Assembly: GCF_001513965.1 (NCBI RefSeq)
Contig: NZ_KQ948023.1
Coordinates: forward strand, 124,001 to 188,000
Direction: 5' to 3'
Source of the DNA: Streptomyces cellostaticus
GTDB lineage: Bacteria > Actinomycetota > Actinomycetes > Streptomycetales > Streptomycetaceae
DNA: 64,000 nt
Numbering within the stretch: the stretch's first letter is position 1; every line of letters starts with the position of its first letter. The notes under the pieces are model-generated. The model was given only the letters and a program-made list of their open reading frames with translations. It made no database searches and had not been told where the DNA came from. A program made the position numbers and the translations under genes. Positions 17,150-25,437 of the stretch are shown in pieces.

Positions 17150-18682
17150 ATGCCCAGTGCAGAGATGACGCCCGTGAGCATGCACGAGCCCGAGCCCGTG
17201 CGGCCCGCCCAGGCGGAACCGGTGCGGCCGACCAGGGAGGACGAGGTCGCCGCGGTCGGGAGTGAGCTGATCGGTGGCCCCATCGGGCGCCGCGCCCTGC
17301 TCGGGACGTCCTGGTGGACTCCCGTACGGGTGGTCGCGCTCATCGCGATCGGCATGTTCGCCCTCGGCCTCGTCCAGAAGGCGCCCTGCTACCACAGCGC
17401 CTGGTTCTTCGGCGCGAGCTCGCAGTACACGCACGCCTGCTACTCGGACATCCCGCACCTGTACCAGGGGCGCGGCTTCGCCGACGGGCTGGTGCCGTAC
17501 TTCGACAAGCTCCCAGGCGACATGGACTACCTCGAATACCCGGTGCTGACCGGTGTGTTCATGGAGGTGGCCGCCTGGCTCACGCCCGGAAGCGGCAGCA
17601 TCCAGCACCAGGAGCAGTGGTACTGGTTCGTCAACGCCGGAATGCTGATGGTGTGCGCGGCCGTCATCGCCGTGTGTGTGTCGCGCACGCACCGTCGCCG
17701 ACCCTGGGACGGCCTGCTGGTCGCTCTGGCGCCCGCCTTCGCGCTTACCGCCACCATCAACTGGGATCTGCTCGCGGTGGCCCTGACGGCCGCCGCGATA
17801 CTGATGTGGTCGCGGGGTCGGGCCGTCGCCTTCGGGGTCCTGCTGGGGCTAGCCACAGCCGCCAAGCTCTATCCGATCTTCCTGCTCGGCCCGCTGCTCG
17901 TGCTGTGCTGGCGGGCCGGTAAGTGGCGGGAGTTCTTCCAGGCCGTGGGCGGCGCCGTGGTCGCCTGGCTCGTGGTGAACCTGCCGGTGATGCTCTTCGC
18001 CTTCCAGGGCTGGTCGAAGTTCTACAGGTTCAGCCAGGAGCGGGGTGTCGACTTCGGCTCCTTCTGGCTGATCTGGGCACAGAACTCCAGCAACCCGCCC
18101 ACCACCGACTTCGTGAACACCACTGCCACCGTGCTGGTGGTGCTGTGCTTCCTCGGTATCGCGGCGCTGACGCTCACCGCCCCGCGCCGGCCGCGCTTCG
18201 CCCAGCTCGCCTTTCTGATGGTGGCGGCCTTCATCCTCACCAACAAGGTCTACTCCCCGCAGTACGTCCTGTGGCTGGTGCCGCTCGCGGTCCTTGCCCG
18301 GCCCAAGTGGCGGGACTTCCTGATCTGGCAGGCGTGCGAGGTGGCGTACTTCCTGGGCATCTGGATGTACCTCGCCTACACGACCAGCGGAGACGCGCAC
18401 AAGGGCCTGCCGACGCTGGGGTATCACTGGACGATCGCGATGCACCTGCTGGGCACGCTGTACCTGTGCGTCGTGGTCGTACGGGACATCCTCATGCCCG
18501 AGCGGGACGTGGTGCGTCGGTCCGGCGACGATGACCCCTCGGGCGGGGTACTCGACGGCGCGGAGGACGTCTTCGTGGTCGGCGCGGCCTCCCATCCCCC
18601 GCGGCACGCCGCCCACTTCGACGTGCCTCAGGTGGACTGGGGAAGGCCGGAACTGCCGCCGCACGGAGACCGTTCGCTCTGA
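17150..18682 (+). CDS. Polyprenyl-phosphate-dependent membrane glycosyltransferase, GT87 (DUF2029) family
   Basis: An integral membrane protein of about 510 residues with roughly 10 hydrophobic segments. A luminal loop follows TM1, with the acidic region YLEYPVLTG and, later, TINWDLLAVAL and GLATAAKLYPIFLLGP typical of the GT87 mannosyltransferase-like group. It probably transfers a sugar from a polyprenyl phosphate to an envelope glycan, but the acceptor is unknown. The ATG at 17150 fits an AGG nine bases upstream; an ATG at 17141 is possible. The C-terminus is a hydrophilic Asp/His-rich tail. Confidence 0.82.
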   Translation: MPSAEMTPVSMHEPEPVRPAQAEPVRPTREDEVAAVGSELIGGPIGRRALLGTSWWTPVRVVALIAIGMFALGLVQKAPCYHSAWFFGASSQYTHACYSDIPHLYQGRGFADGLVPYFDKLPGDMDYLEYPVLTGVFMEVAAWLTPGSGSIQHQEQWYWFVNAGMLMVCAAVIAVCVSRTHRRRPWDGLLVALAPAFALTATINWDLLAVALTAAAILMWSRGRAVAFGVLLGLATAAKLYPIFLLGPLLVLCWRAGKWREFFQAVGGAVVAWLVVNLPVMLFAFQGWSKFYRFSQERGVDFGSFWLIWAQNSSNPPTTDFVNTTATVLVVLCFLGIAALTLTAPRRPRFAQLAFLMVAAFILTNKVYSPQYVLWLVPLAVLARPKWRDFLIWQACEVAYFLGIWMYLAYTTSGDAHKGLPTLGYHWTIAMHLLGTLYLCVVVVRDILMPERDVVRRSGDDDPSGGVLDGAEDVFVVGAASHPPRHAAHFDVPQVDWGRPELPPHGDRSL

Positions 18683-18720
18683 GCGAACAGCCCCTCGGTG
18701 GCCCCTCGGCGGGCATGAAG

Positions 18721-18753
18721 AAGGCCGTACACGAGCGATGCGTGTACGGCCTT
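18721..18753. terminator. Bidirectional terminator between convergent genes
   Basis: A perfect 12-bp stem (AAGGCCGTACAC at 18721-18732, GTGTACGGCCTT at 18742-18753) with a nine-base loop. It is A-rich on the left and followed by T on the right, between the GT87 gene (+) and the racemase-like gene (-). Confidence 0.85.
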
Positions 18754-18778
18754 TGCGCTTCAGCAGCCCGGACAGGTC

Positions 18779-19810
18779 CTAGCGGTCCACGATCCGGTCG
18801 AACTGCGTGGTGGTGTGCCGCAGATGGGCGATCAGCTCGTCGCCGACCGTCGGCTCCGGGGCGTCCGAAGGGACGAACAGGATCGACACCTGCATGTGCG
18901 GCGGCTCGGCGAACCAGCGCTGCTTGCCGCCCCAGACGAACGGAGAAAGGTTCCGGTTGACCGTGGCGAGGCCGGCCCGTGCGACGCCCTTGGCGCGCGG
19001 CATGACGCCGTGCAGGGCCTTCGGGGCCTCCAGGCCCACCCCGTGCGACGTACCACCCGCCACGACCACCAGGAAGCCGTCCGAGGCCGCCTTCTGCTGG
19101 CGGTAGCCGAAGCGGTCGCCCTTGGCCACACGCGTGACGTCCAGGACGGCGCCGCGGTACTCGGTGGCCTCGTGGTCCCCCAGCCACAGCCGCGTGCCGA
19201 TGCGGGCGCGGAAGCGGGTCTGCGGGAACTGCTGCTGGAGCCGGACCAGTTCCTCGGCCTTGAGATGGCTGACGAACAGGGTGTGCAGCGGCAGCCGGGC
19301 TGCGCGCAGCCGGTCCATCCAGCCGATGACCTCCTCGACGGCGTCCGAGCCGTCGGTGCGGTCCAGCGGCAGGTGGATGGCGAAGCCCTCCAGCCGGACG
19401 TTCTCGATGGCGGCGTGCAACTGCGGCAGGTCCTGCTCGCTGATGCCGTGCCGCTTCATCGAGGACATCACCTCGATGACGACACGGGCGCCCACGAGGC
19501 CGTACACGCCGTCGATCGACGACACCGAGCGGATCACGCGGTCCGGCAGCGGGACGGGTTCCTCACCGCGCCGGTACGGCGTCAGCACCAGCAGGTCACC
19601 GCTGAAGAAGTCCTTGATGCGCGCGGCCTCGTACGTGGTGCCGACGGCGAGGACGTCCGCGCCCAGGCGCGTGGCTTCCTCTGCCAGCCGTTCGTGTCCG
19701 AAGCCGTAGCCGTTGCCCTTGCAGACCGGGACGAGACCCGGGAACTGCTCGTGCACGTGCTTGTGGTGCGCCCGCCAGCGCGCGGTGTCGACGTAGAGCG
19801 TGAGCGCCAT
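18779..19810 (-). CDS. Alanine-racemase-like PLP protein beside femX
   Basis: A 343-residue protein with the fold-type III racemase N-terminal barrel. The likely PLP-binding Lys is in PVCKGNGYGFG, and the substrate-site Arg/Gly region appears as ARIGTRLWLG. The C-terminal catalytic Tyr motif of true alanine racemases (GYADG) is not visible; the equivalent stretch reads VVAGGTSHG. It therefore may not racemise alanine by the usual two-base mechanism. It follows femX by 83 bases on the same strand, suggesting a role in cross-bridge or envelope amino acid metabolism (inference). Confidence 0.75.
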   Translation of the reverse strand: MALTLYVDTARWRAHHKHVHEQFPGLVPVCKGNGYGFGHERLAEEATRLGADVLAVGTTYEAARIKDFFSGDLLVLTPYRRGEEPVPLPDRVIRSVSSIDGVYGLVGARVVIEVMSSMKRHGISEQDLPQLHAAIENVRLEGFAIHLPLDRTDGSDAVEEVIGWMDRLRAARLPLHTLFVSHLKAEELVRLQQQFPQTRFRARIGTRLWLGDHEATEYRGAVLDVTRVAKGDRFGYRQQKAASDGFLVVVAGGTSHGVGLEAPKALHGVMPRAKGVARAGLATVNRNLSPFVWGGKQRWFAEPPHMQVSILFVPSDAPEPTVGDELIAHLRHTTTQFDRIVDR

Positions 19811-19893
19811 GGCCGGACCTGGAACCTTTCTCGTGGCTGCGGTGTATCAGAGGTGCGAAAGCTGCGAAGGCTATGGAATCAAATGCCTGCGGC

Positions 19894-21015
19894 TCAGCGG
19901 CGCGACATGTAGATGTCGAGCGCCTTGTGGAGAAGCTTGTTCAGCGGGAAGTCCCACTCGCCCAGGTACTCGGCGGCCTGCCCGCCCGTGCCGACCTTGA
20001 ACTGGATCAGGCCGAACAGGTGATCCGTCTCGTCCAGCGAGTCCGAGATACCGCGCAGGTCGTAGACGGTGCCGCCGAGCGCGTAGGCGTCGCGCAGCAT
20101 CCGCCACTGCATCGCGTTCGAGGGCCGGACCTCACGGCCGATGTTGTCGGAGGCGCCATAGGAGTACCAGACGTGCCCGCCCACGATCAGCATGGTCGCG
20201 GCGGACAGGTTCACGCCGTTGTGGCGGGCGAAGTACAGCCGCATGCGGTTGGGGTCCTCGGTGTTGAGGGCCGTCCACATGCGCTGGAAGTACGACAGCG
20301 GGCGGGGCCGGAAGTGGTCGCGCACGGCCGTGATCTCGTACAGCCGCTGCCACTCGGCCAGGTCCTGGTAGCCGCCCTGGACGACCTCGACACCGGCCTT
20401 CTCGGCCTTCTTGATGTTGCGGCGCCACAGCTGGTTGAAGTTCTTGTGGACCTCTTCCAGGGAGCGGTTGGCCAGCGGCACCTGGAAGACATAGCGGGGC
20501 TGCACGTCGCCGAAGCCGGCGCCGCCGTCCTCGCCCTGCTGCCAGCCCATGCGGCGCAGCTTGTCGGCCACCTCGAAGGCGCGCGGCTCGATGAAGTCGG
20601 CCTCCATGTCGCGCAGGCGCTTCACATCCGGGCTCTGGATGCCCCGCTTGATCGTCTCCGCGTTCCAGCGGCGGATGATCACCGGCGGACCCATCTTCAC
20701 CGAGAAGGCGCCCTGCTGCTTGAGGTGCGCCAGCATCGGCTGGATCCAGTCGTCCAGATTCGGCGCGAACCAGTTGATGACCGGGCCCTCGGGGAGGTAG
20801 GCGAGGTAGCGCTTGATCTTGGGCAGCTGGCGGTAGAGAACCAGGCCCGCGCCGACCATCTCGCCCGTGCGCTCGTCGAACCAGCCGAGGTTCTCCGAGC
20901 GCCACTCCGCCTTCACATCGGCCCAGGCCGGGACCTGCATGTGGCTCGCCGACGGCAGGCTCTGGATGTAGGCCAGATGCTGCTCGCGGCTGATGGTCCT
21001 CAGGGTCAGGCTCAT
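19894..21015 (-). CDS. femX: FemX-type peptidyltransferase (cross-bridge glycine)
   Basis: Fem/GNAT-fold aminoacyltransferase of 373 residues that attaches the first residue of the interpeptide bridge to the lipid-linked peptidoglycan stem, using aminoacyl-tRNA. In Streptomyces coelicolor FemX adds the branching Gly, and VanK replaces it during vancomycin resistance. Visible features are the paired GNAT subdomains, the segment FNQLWRRNIKKAEKAGVEV, and GTVYDLRGISDSLDETDHLFG near the C-terminus. The ATG at 21015 is supported by GAGGAG nine bases upstream, so a longer open frame to 21120 is rejected. It forms a unit with the racemase-like gene downstream. Confidence 0.9.
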   Translation of the reverse strand: MSLTLRTISREQHLAYIQSLPSASHMQVPAWADVKAEWRSENLGWFDERTGEMVGAGLVLYRQLPKIKRYLAYLPEGPVINWFAPNLDDWIQPMLAHLKQQGAFSVKMGPPVIIRRWNAETIKRGIQSPDVKRLRDMEADFIEPRAFEVADKLRRMGWQQGEDGGAGFGDVQPRYVFQVPLANRSLEEVHKNFNQLWRRNIKKAEKAGVEVVQGGYQDLAEWQRLYEITAVRDHFRPRPLSYFQRMWTALNTEDPNRMRLYFARHNGVNLSAATMLIVGGHVWYSYGASDNIGREVRPSNAMQWRMLRDAYALGGTVYDLRGISDSLDETDHLFGLIQFKVGTGGQAAEYLGEWDFPLNKLLHKALDIYMSRR

Positions 21016-21194
21016 GTCGGGGCGCTCCTCGGGCTGGTGTGTCCCCATGGGTACAGGGGCTCCGGCTCTAGCGCCGAAGCCTACTGCGCCTTGCGAGCGC
21101 CCCGACTGGGCGTATGGCACCTTCGCCCCGGCTTGTTGGCCGCCAGGGCGTTTCTACGGTGCCCGGGAAGGTGCCGGACCGTCGGTCGGGAGGG

Positions 21195-21509
21195 TCAGCC
21201 GATGAGCCCGCCGAACAGCCCGCCGTGTGCCATGCCGATCAGGAAGCCCACCCCCGAGGCACCGAGACCCAGGATCAGACCGGTCCGCTCACGCGTGGTC
21301 TCCGAGATCCACTGCCCGTAGGCGCCGACGACGATGCCCAGCAGGCCGGTCCAGGACGTGAGCAGGTGAAGGCCGTGGAAGAAGGACGTGATGAAGGACA
21401 GCAGCCCCAGGACCAGCGTCACCGCCATCAAGGTGTCCTGGAGCGGACGGACCTTTCCGTCGGTGGCGAACAGGGATCCGGCGGTGTTGGGTCGCAATGC
21501 CTGTGTCAT
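21195..21509 (-). CDS. Small membrane protein of unknown function
   Basis: A 104-residue hydrophobic protein with about three membrane helices (TLMAVTLVLGLLSFITSFF; LLGIVVGAYGQW; the Gly-rich GVGFLIGMAHGGLFGGLIG). The ATG at 21509 has a very strong GGAGGT site five bases upstream, which supports translation. It lies between femX and the divergent ribosomal protein operon. An inverted repeat TACACA-N5-TGTGTA (21548-21564) lies 39 bases upstream and could be an operator. I do not recognise a function. Confidence 0.75.
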   Translation of the reverse strand: MTQALRPNTAGSLFATDGKVRPLQDTLMAVTLVLGLLSFITSFFHGLHLLTSWTGLLGIVVGAYGQWISETTRERTGLILGLGASGVGFLIGMAHGGLFGGLIG

Positions 21510-21547
21510 GAGACACCTCCTGCGGATCGCGGCGCACTGTAGCGCCA

Positions 21548-21564
21548 TACACACCCGATGTGTA
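21548..21564. promoter_or_regulatory. Inverted repeat upstream of the small membrane protein gene
   Basis: TACACA-CCCGA-TGTGTA is a perfect 6-bp inverted repeat in the divergent gap with rpsF. A regulatory role is inferred from position only. Confidence 0.35.
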
Positions 21565-21783
21565 CAGATTGGCGGCCCCCACCGCCGGATTTCAACCGGA
21601 AGCCGGTGTGCAGGTAGTCTGTACCGTCTGCACCGGTGTCTGCCCAGGCCTTGCCAGGTCACTGCGGGGATTCCCAGCGGAGCCCCCTGATTGTCAGCGG
21701 CGGCCGATACCGTTGCGTACGCATCACAACCCTCCTGCCACGGAACGACCGTGGCCGCTGAGTCCAAAGGAGGTGGGTTCCAC

Positions 21784-22074
21784 ATGCGTCACTACGAGGT
21801 GATGGTCATCCTCGACCCCGATCTGGAGGAGCGCGCTGTCGCCCCCCTGATCGAGAACTTCCTCTCCGTCGTCCGTGAGGGCAACGGCAAGGTGGAGAAG
21901 GTCGACACCTGGGGCCGTCGTCGTCTCTCGTACGAGATCAAGAAGAAGCCCGAGGGCATCTACTCGGTCATCGACCTGCAGGCCGAGCCTGCGGTCGTGA
22001 AGGAGCTCGACCGCCAGATGAACCTGAACGAGTCGGTCCTCCGGACCAAGGTCCTCCGCCCCGAGACCCACTGA
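21784..22074 (+). CDS. rpsF: 30S ribosomal protein S6
   Basis: A 96-residue protein starting MRHYEVMVILDPD, with the S6 signature WGRRRLSYEIKKKPEGIYSV. It is first in the conserved rpsF-ssb-rpsR-rplI operon. A near-perfect AAAGGAGGT site lies nine bases before the ATG, typical of strong ribosomal protein expression. Confidence 0.98.
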   Translation: MRHYEVMVILDPDLEERAVAPLIENFLSVVREGNGKVEKVDTWGRRRLSYEIKKKPEGIYSVIDLQAEPAVVKELDRQMNLNESVLRTKVLRPETH

Positions 22075-22151
22075 GCTCTCCCGCTCAGCTGATCTCGGGA
22101 TTCGAGTAGCAGCACAAGCAGCCAGCAGCAAACCCGCCGAGAGGTTCCCCC

Positions 22152-22742
22152 ATGGCAGGCGAGACCGTCATCACGGTCGTCGGCAATCTTGTCGATGACC
22201 CCGAGCTGCGCTTCACCCCGTCCGGTGCGGCGGTCGCGAAGTTCCGCGTCGCGTCCACTCCCCGCACCTTCGACCGCCAGACCAACGAGTGGAAGGACGG
22301 CGAGAGCCTCTTCCTGACCTGCTCGGTCTGGCGTCAGGCGGCGGAGAACGTCGCCGAGTCGCTCCAGCGAGGCATGCGCGTCATCGTGCAGGGCCGGCTG
22401 AAGCAGCGGTCCTACGAGGACCGTGAGGGCGTCAAGCGCACGGTCTACGAGCTGGACGTCGAGGAAGTCGGCGCCAGCCTCCGCAACGCCACGGCCAAGG
22501 TCACCAAGACCGCCGGTGGCGCCCGCGGTGGCCAGGGTGGTTACGGCGGCGGTGGCGGCCAGGGTGGCGGCGGCTGGGGCGGCGGCCCCGGTGGCGGCCA
22601 GCAGGGCGGCGGCGCTCCGGCCGACGACCCGTGGGCGACCGGCACTCCCGCCGGTGGCAACCAGGGTGGCGGCGGCTGGGGCGGAGGCTCCGGCTCTGGC
22701 TCTGGCAGCGGTGGCGGCTACTCGGACGAGCCCCCCTTCTAA
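22152..22742 (+). CDS. ssb: Single-stranded DNA-binding protein
   Basis: A 196-residue SSB. The N-terminal OB fold (about residues 1-115, starting MAGETVITVVGNL) binds ssDNA. A long Gly-rich linker (about residues 120-190, GGYGGGGGQGGGGWGGG-type) follows. The acidic tip ends in DEPPF, the actinobacterial form of the partner-protein docking tail. It lies between rpsF and rpsR, the typical place of the replication SSB. Confidence 0.98.
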   Translation: MAGETVITVVGNLVDDPELRFTPSGAAVAKFRVASTPRTFDRQTNEWKDGESLFLTCSVWRQAAENVAESLQRGMRVIVQGRLKQRSYEDREGVKRTVYELDVEEVGASLRNATAKVTKTAGGARGGQGGYGGGGGQGGGGWGGGPGGGQQGGGAPADDPWATGTPAGGNQGGGGWGGGSGSGSGSGGGYSDEPPF

Positions 22743-22783
22743 GGGCTCGCATCCCCACTTCTTGATCACACAGGAGAAACACC

Positions 22784-23020
22784 ATGGCGAAGCCGCCTGT
22801 GCGCAAGCCTAAGAAGAAGGTCTGCGCTTTCTGCAAGGACAAGGTCACGTACGTGGACTACAAGGACACGAACATGCTGCGGAAGTTCATTTCCGACCGC
22901 GGCAAGATCCGTGCCCGCCGCGTGACCGGCAACTGCACGCAGCACCAGCGTGACGTCGCCACGGCCGTCAAGAACAGCCGTGAGATGGCGCTGCTGCCCT
23001 ACACCTCCACCGCGCGATAA
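22784..23020 (+). CDS. rpsR: 30S ribosomal protein S18, Cys-containing form
   Basis: A 78-residue S18. A CxxC pair (VCAFCKD, C14 and C17) plus a later Cys/His (NCTQH) suggest the zinc-binding C+ form, whose zinc-free paralogue is usually encoded elsewhere under zinc control. The strong AGGAG site and position between ssb and rplI are canonical. Confidence 0.97.
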   Translation: MAKPPVRKPKKKVCAFCKDKVTYVDYKDTNMLRKFISDRGKIRARRVTGNCTQHQRDVATAVKNSREMALLPYTSTAR

Positions 23021-23038
23021 GGGAAGGGTGACCGACTC

Positions 23039-23485
23039 ATGAAGATCATCCTGACCCACGAGGTCTCCGGCCTCGGTGCCGCGGGCGACGTCGTCGACGT
23101 CAAGGACGGTTACGCTCGCAACTACCTGATCCCGCGGAAGTTCGCGATCCGCTGGACCAAGGGTGGCGAGAAGGACGTCGAGCAGATCCGTCGTGCTCGC
23201 AAGATCCACGAGATCCAGACCATCGAGCAGGCCAACGCTGTGAAGGCCCAGCTCGAGGGCGTCAAGGTCCGTCTGGCCGTCCGCTCCGGCGACGCCGGTC
23301 GTCTCTTCGGTTCCGTCACGCCGGCCGACATCGCGTCCGCGATCAAGGCTTCCGGTGGCCCCGAGGTCGACAAGCGCCGCATCGAGCTGTCCGCCCCGAT
23401 CAAGACCCTGGGCGCCCACGAGACGTCCGTGCGTCTGCACCCCGAGGTTGCCGCCAAGGTCAACATCGAGGTCGTCGCGGCGTAA
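23039..23485 (+). CDS. rplI: 50S ribosomal protein L9
   Basis: A 148-residue protein starting MKIILTHEVSGLGAAGDVVD, with the L9 signature GYARNYLIPRKFAI in the N-terminal rRNA-binding domain, a connecting helix and a C-terminal domain. It is last in the rpsF-ssb-rpsR-rplI operon and is followed by a hairpin with a short T-run. Confidence 0.98.
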   Translation: MKIILTHEVSGLGAAGDVVDVKDGYARNYLIPRKFAIRWTKGGEKDVEQIRRARKIHEIQTIEQANAVKAQLEGVKVRLAVRSGDAGRLFGSVTPADIASAIKASGGPEVDKRRIELSAPIKTLGAHETSVRLHPEVAAKVNIEVVAA

Positions 23486-23511
23486 CGCTGCGCTCGGCTT
23501 GAACAGCTGAG

Positions 23512-23547
23512 AGAGGGGCCGCCTCCCGCGTGGAGCGGCCCCTCTTT
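23512..23547 (+). terminator. Terminator of the rpsF-rplI operon
   Basis: A perfect 11-bp stem (AGAGGGGCCGC at 23512-23522 with 23535-23545) followed by TTT, 27 bases after the rplI stop. Confidence 0.85.
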
Positions 23548-23598
23548 GCGTTCGGTTTTGCGTGCGGTGTCAGAATTCGCTGGGCGCTGAGCGCGGCA

Positions 23599-23614
23599 TG
23601 TTTCACGTGAAACC
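23599..23614. other. parS: parS site
   Basis: TGTTTCACGTGAAACC has an exact central 14-mer. It lies in the gap between convergent rplI and the MATE gene, after the rplI terminator. Confidence 0.94.
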
Positions 23615-23640
23615 GGCACGGTGTGGGCCAACTGATCTGC

Positions 23641-24984
23641 TCAGCGGGTCGCTCCCGTCACGATCCATCGGCCCGAGCGCGCCCGCAGCCACAGGGTGAG
23701 CATGCGGATCGTCATCATCAGAGTCATGGCCGCCCAGAGTGCCGTGAGGCCTCCGCCCAGCGTGGGGACGAGCAGCGCCACAGGCGAGAACACCGCCAGG
23801 GTGATCACCATCGCCCAGGCCAGGTACGGTCCGTCGCCGGCACCCATCAGTACACCGTCCAGGACGAAGACGATCCCGCAGATGGGCTGAGAGAGGGCCA
23901 CCATCAGCAGTGCAGGCAGCGCGGTGTCCTTGACCACGGAGTCGCTGGTGAACAGCGGGAGGAACAGCGGCCGGGCGGCCACCACGAGCAGGCCGAGTAC
24001 GACACCGGTGGCGATGCCCCACTGGACCATACGACGGCAGGCCTCGCGGGCGCCTTGGGCGTCGTTGGCGCCGAGACAGCGGCCGATGATGGCCTGCCCG
24101 GCGATGGCGATCGCGTCGAGGGCGAAGGCCAGCAGGCTCCACAGGGACAGGACGATCTGGTGGGCGGCGATGTCGGCGTCACCCAGACGTGCCGCGACGG
24201 CCGTGGCGATCATCAGGATCGCCCGCAGGGACAGCGTGCGCACGAGCAGGGGGCCTCCGGCGTGTGCCGAGGCCCGGATGCCGACGGCGTCCGGGCGCAG
24301 GGAGGCCCCGTGCCTCCGGGCCCCGCGGACGACCACGTACAGATAGACGGCCGCCATGCCGCACTGGGCGATGACGGTGCCCCAGGCGGATCCGGCGATG
24401 CCGAGTCCGGCGCCGTAGACGAGTCCCGCGTTGAGTCCGGCGTTGGCGACGAAGCCCGCGACGGCGACGTACAGCGGGGTCTTGGTGTCCTGCAGGCCGC
24501 GCAGCACACCGGTGGCGGCAAGGACGACCAGCATGGCCGGGATACCGAGAGCGGAGATGCGCAGATACGTCGTGGCGTGGGGGGCCGCAGTGGCGGATGC
24601 GCCGAGGAGGTCCACGATGCCCGGGGCCAGAGGGAGGACGAGGGCGATAACCGCCCCACCGAGGAGCAGTGCGAGCCAGATGCCGTCCACGCCCTGGCGG
24701 ATGGCTGCCTGGACATCGCCGGCGCCGACACGCCGAGCCACGGCGGCCGTGGTGGCGTAGGCGAGGAAGACGAAGACGCTCACGGCGGTGGTGAGAAGGG
24801 CTGAGGCCACACCCAGACCGGCAAGTTGGGCGGTCCCGAGGTGGCCGACGATCGCGCTGTCCGCCATGAGGAAGAGAGGCTCGGCGACGAGTGCACCGAA
24901 GGCCGGGAGGGCCAGCGCGACGATCTCTCGGTCGTGCCGCCGTCGGGTGGCCTGGGGTATCGCAGGAGCCTGTGTCATGAGCAT
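23641..24984 (-). CDS. dinF: MATE family efflux protein, DinF type
   Basis: An integral membrane exporter of 447 residues with about 12 hydrophobic segments. The N-terminal MATE signature ALPAFGALVAEPLFLMADSAIVGHLG and the second-half repeat (SLRAILMIATAVAARLGD) are visible. DinF-type MATEs are proton- or sodium-coupled exporters of uncertain substrate. Two ATGs (24984 and 24978) are possible and neither has a clear ribosome site, so the transcript may be leaderless. A DnaA-box-like TCGTCCACA lies nine bases upstream, in the gap shared with dnaB. Confidence 0.85.
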   Translation of the reverse strand: MLMTQAPAIPQATRRRHDREIVALALPAFGALVAEPLFLMADSAIVGHLGTAQLAGLGVASALLTTAVSVFVFLAYATTAAVARRVGAGDVQAAIRQGVDGIWLALLLGGAVIALVLPLAPGIVDLLGASATAAPHATTYLRISALGIPAMLVVLAATGVLRGLQDTKTPLYVAVAGFVANAGLNAGLVYGAGLGIAGSAWGTVIAQCGMAAVYLYVVVRGARRHGASLRPDAVGIRASAHAGGPLLVRTLSLRAILMIATAVAARLGDADIAAHQIVLSLWSLLAFALDAIAIAGQAIIGRCLGANDAQGAREACRRMVQWGIATGVVLGLLVVAARPLFLPLFTSDSVVKDTALPALLMVALSQPICGIVFVLDGVLMGAGDGPYLAWAMVITLAVFSPVALLVPTLGGGLTALWAAMTLMMTIRMLTLWLRARSGRWIVTGATR

Positions 24985-25437
24985 CAATCTAATCGTCCAC
25001 AGGTAAGAGATGCAATCGACTAATGACCCTTACTTCCAGTCTCGGCCCGTGTACTTTCGTGCACCGTTCGAAGCGATCTTGGTCCGACTGGGAAAGTTTT
25101 TCTTCTGCACAGCCAGTGGATGGTAAATGTGCAGGTCAGGGCGATCCTCTTGGTGGGATCGAGGGCTTGTTCACAGGGCTGTCCACCGGGTCGTGCACAG
25201 GTTTCGACGAGTTCTCCACAGCATCGGGGCCGTCGTCCACATGGCCTGTGGATAACCAGATTGGCTGACGGTGCCGACAGGCCTACCGTTGTCCGGCGCC
25301 CGCTCCTGCTCTCGGCCCGGGAAACGTCACAAAACCGACGCGTCAGAACCGGAGTTGGGCCTCTCAATTTGTCAGTGTCGTGCCGTAGAAAAGAGGGCAC
25401 GGCGAGGTCCGCCGTGCGGACGGGAGGAGGTGGCTCG
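24985..25437. other. Non-coding gap between dinF and dnaB with DnaA-box motifs
   Basis: A 453-base gap with no credible gene. It contains an isolated TCGTCCACA at 24993-25001 and a six-box cluster at 25167-25255. The right half carries the dnaB leader with its GGGAGGAGG ribosome site. It is locally less GC-rich than the neighbouring genes (for example around 25095-25130). Confidence 0.7.
25167..25255. promoter_or_regulatory. Cluster of six DnaA-box-like 9-mers upstream of dnaB
   Basis: Boxes start at 25167 (TTGTTCACA), 25179 (CTGTCCACC), 25191 (TCGTGCACA), 25212 (TTCTCCACA), 25233 (TCGTCCACA) and 25247 (TTATCCACA, minus strand). Start-to-start spacing is 12, 12, 21, 21 and 14. The Streptomyces DnaA consensus is close to TTGTCCACA. 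The last box is a perfect E. coli-type box and the others differ by one or two bases. The cluster is 183 bases upstream of the dnaB start, so it could regulate dnaB or titrate DnaA near the origin. Confidence 0.7.
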
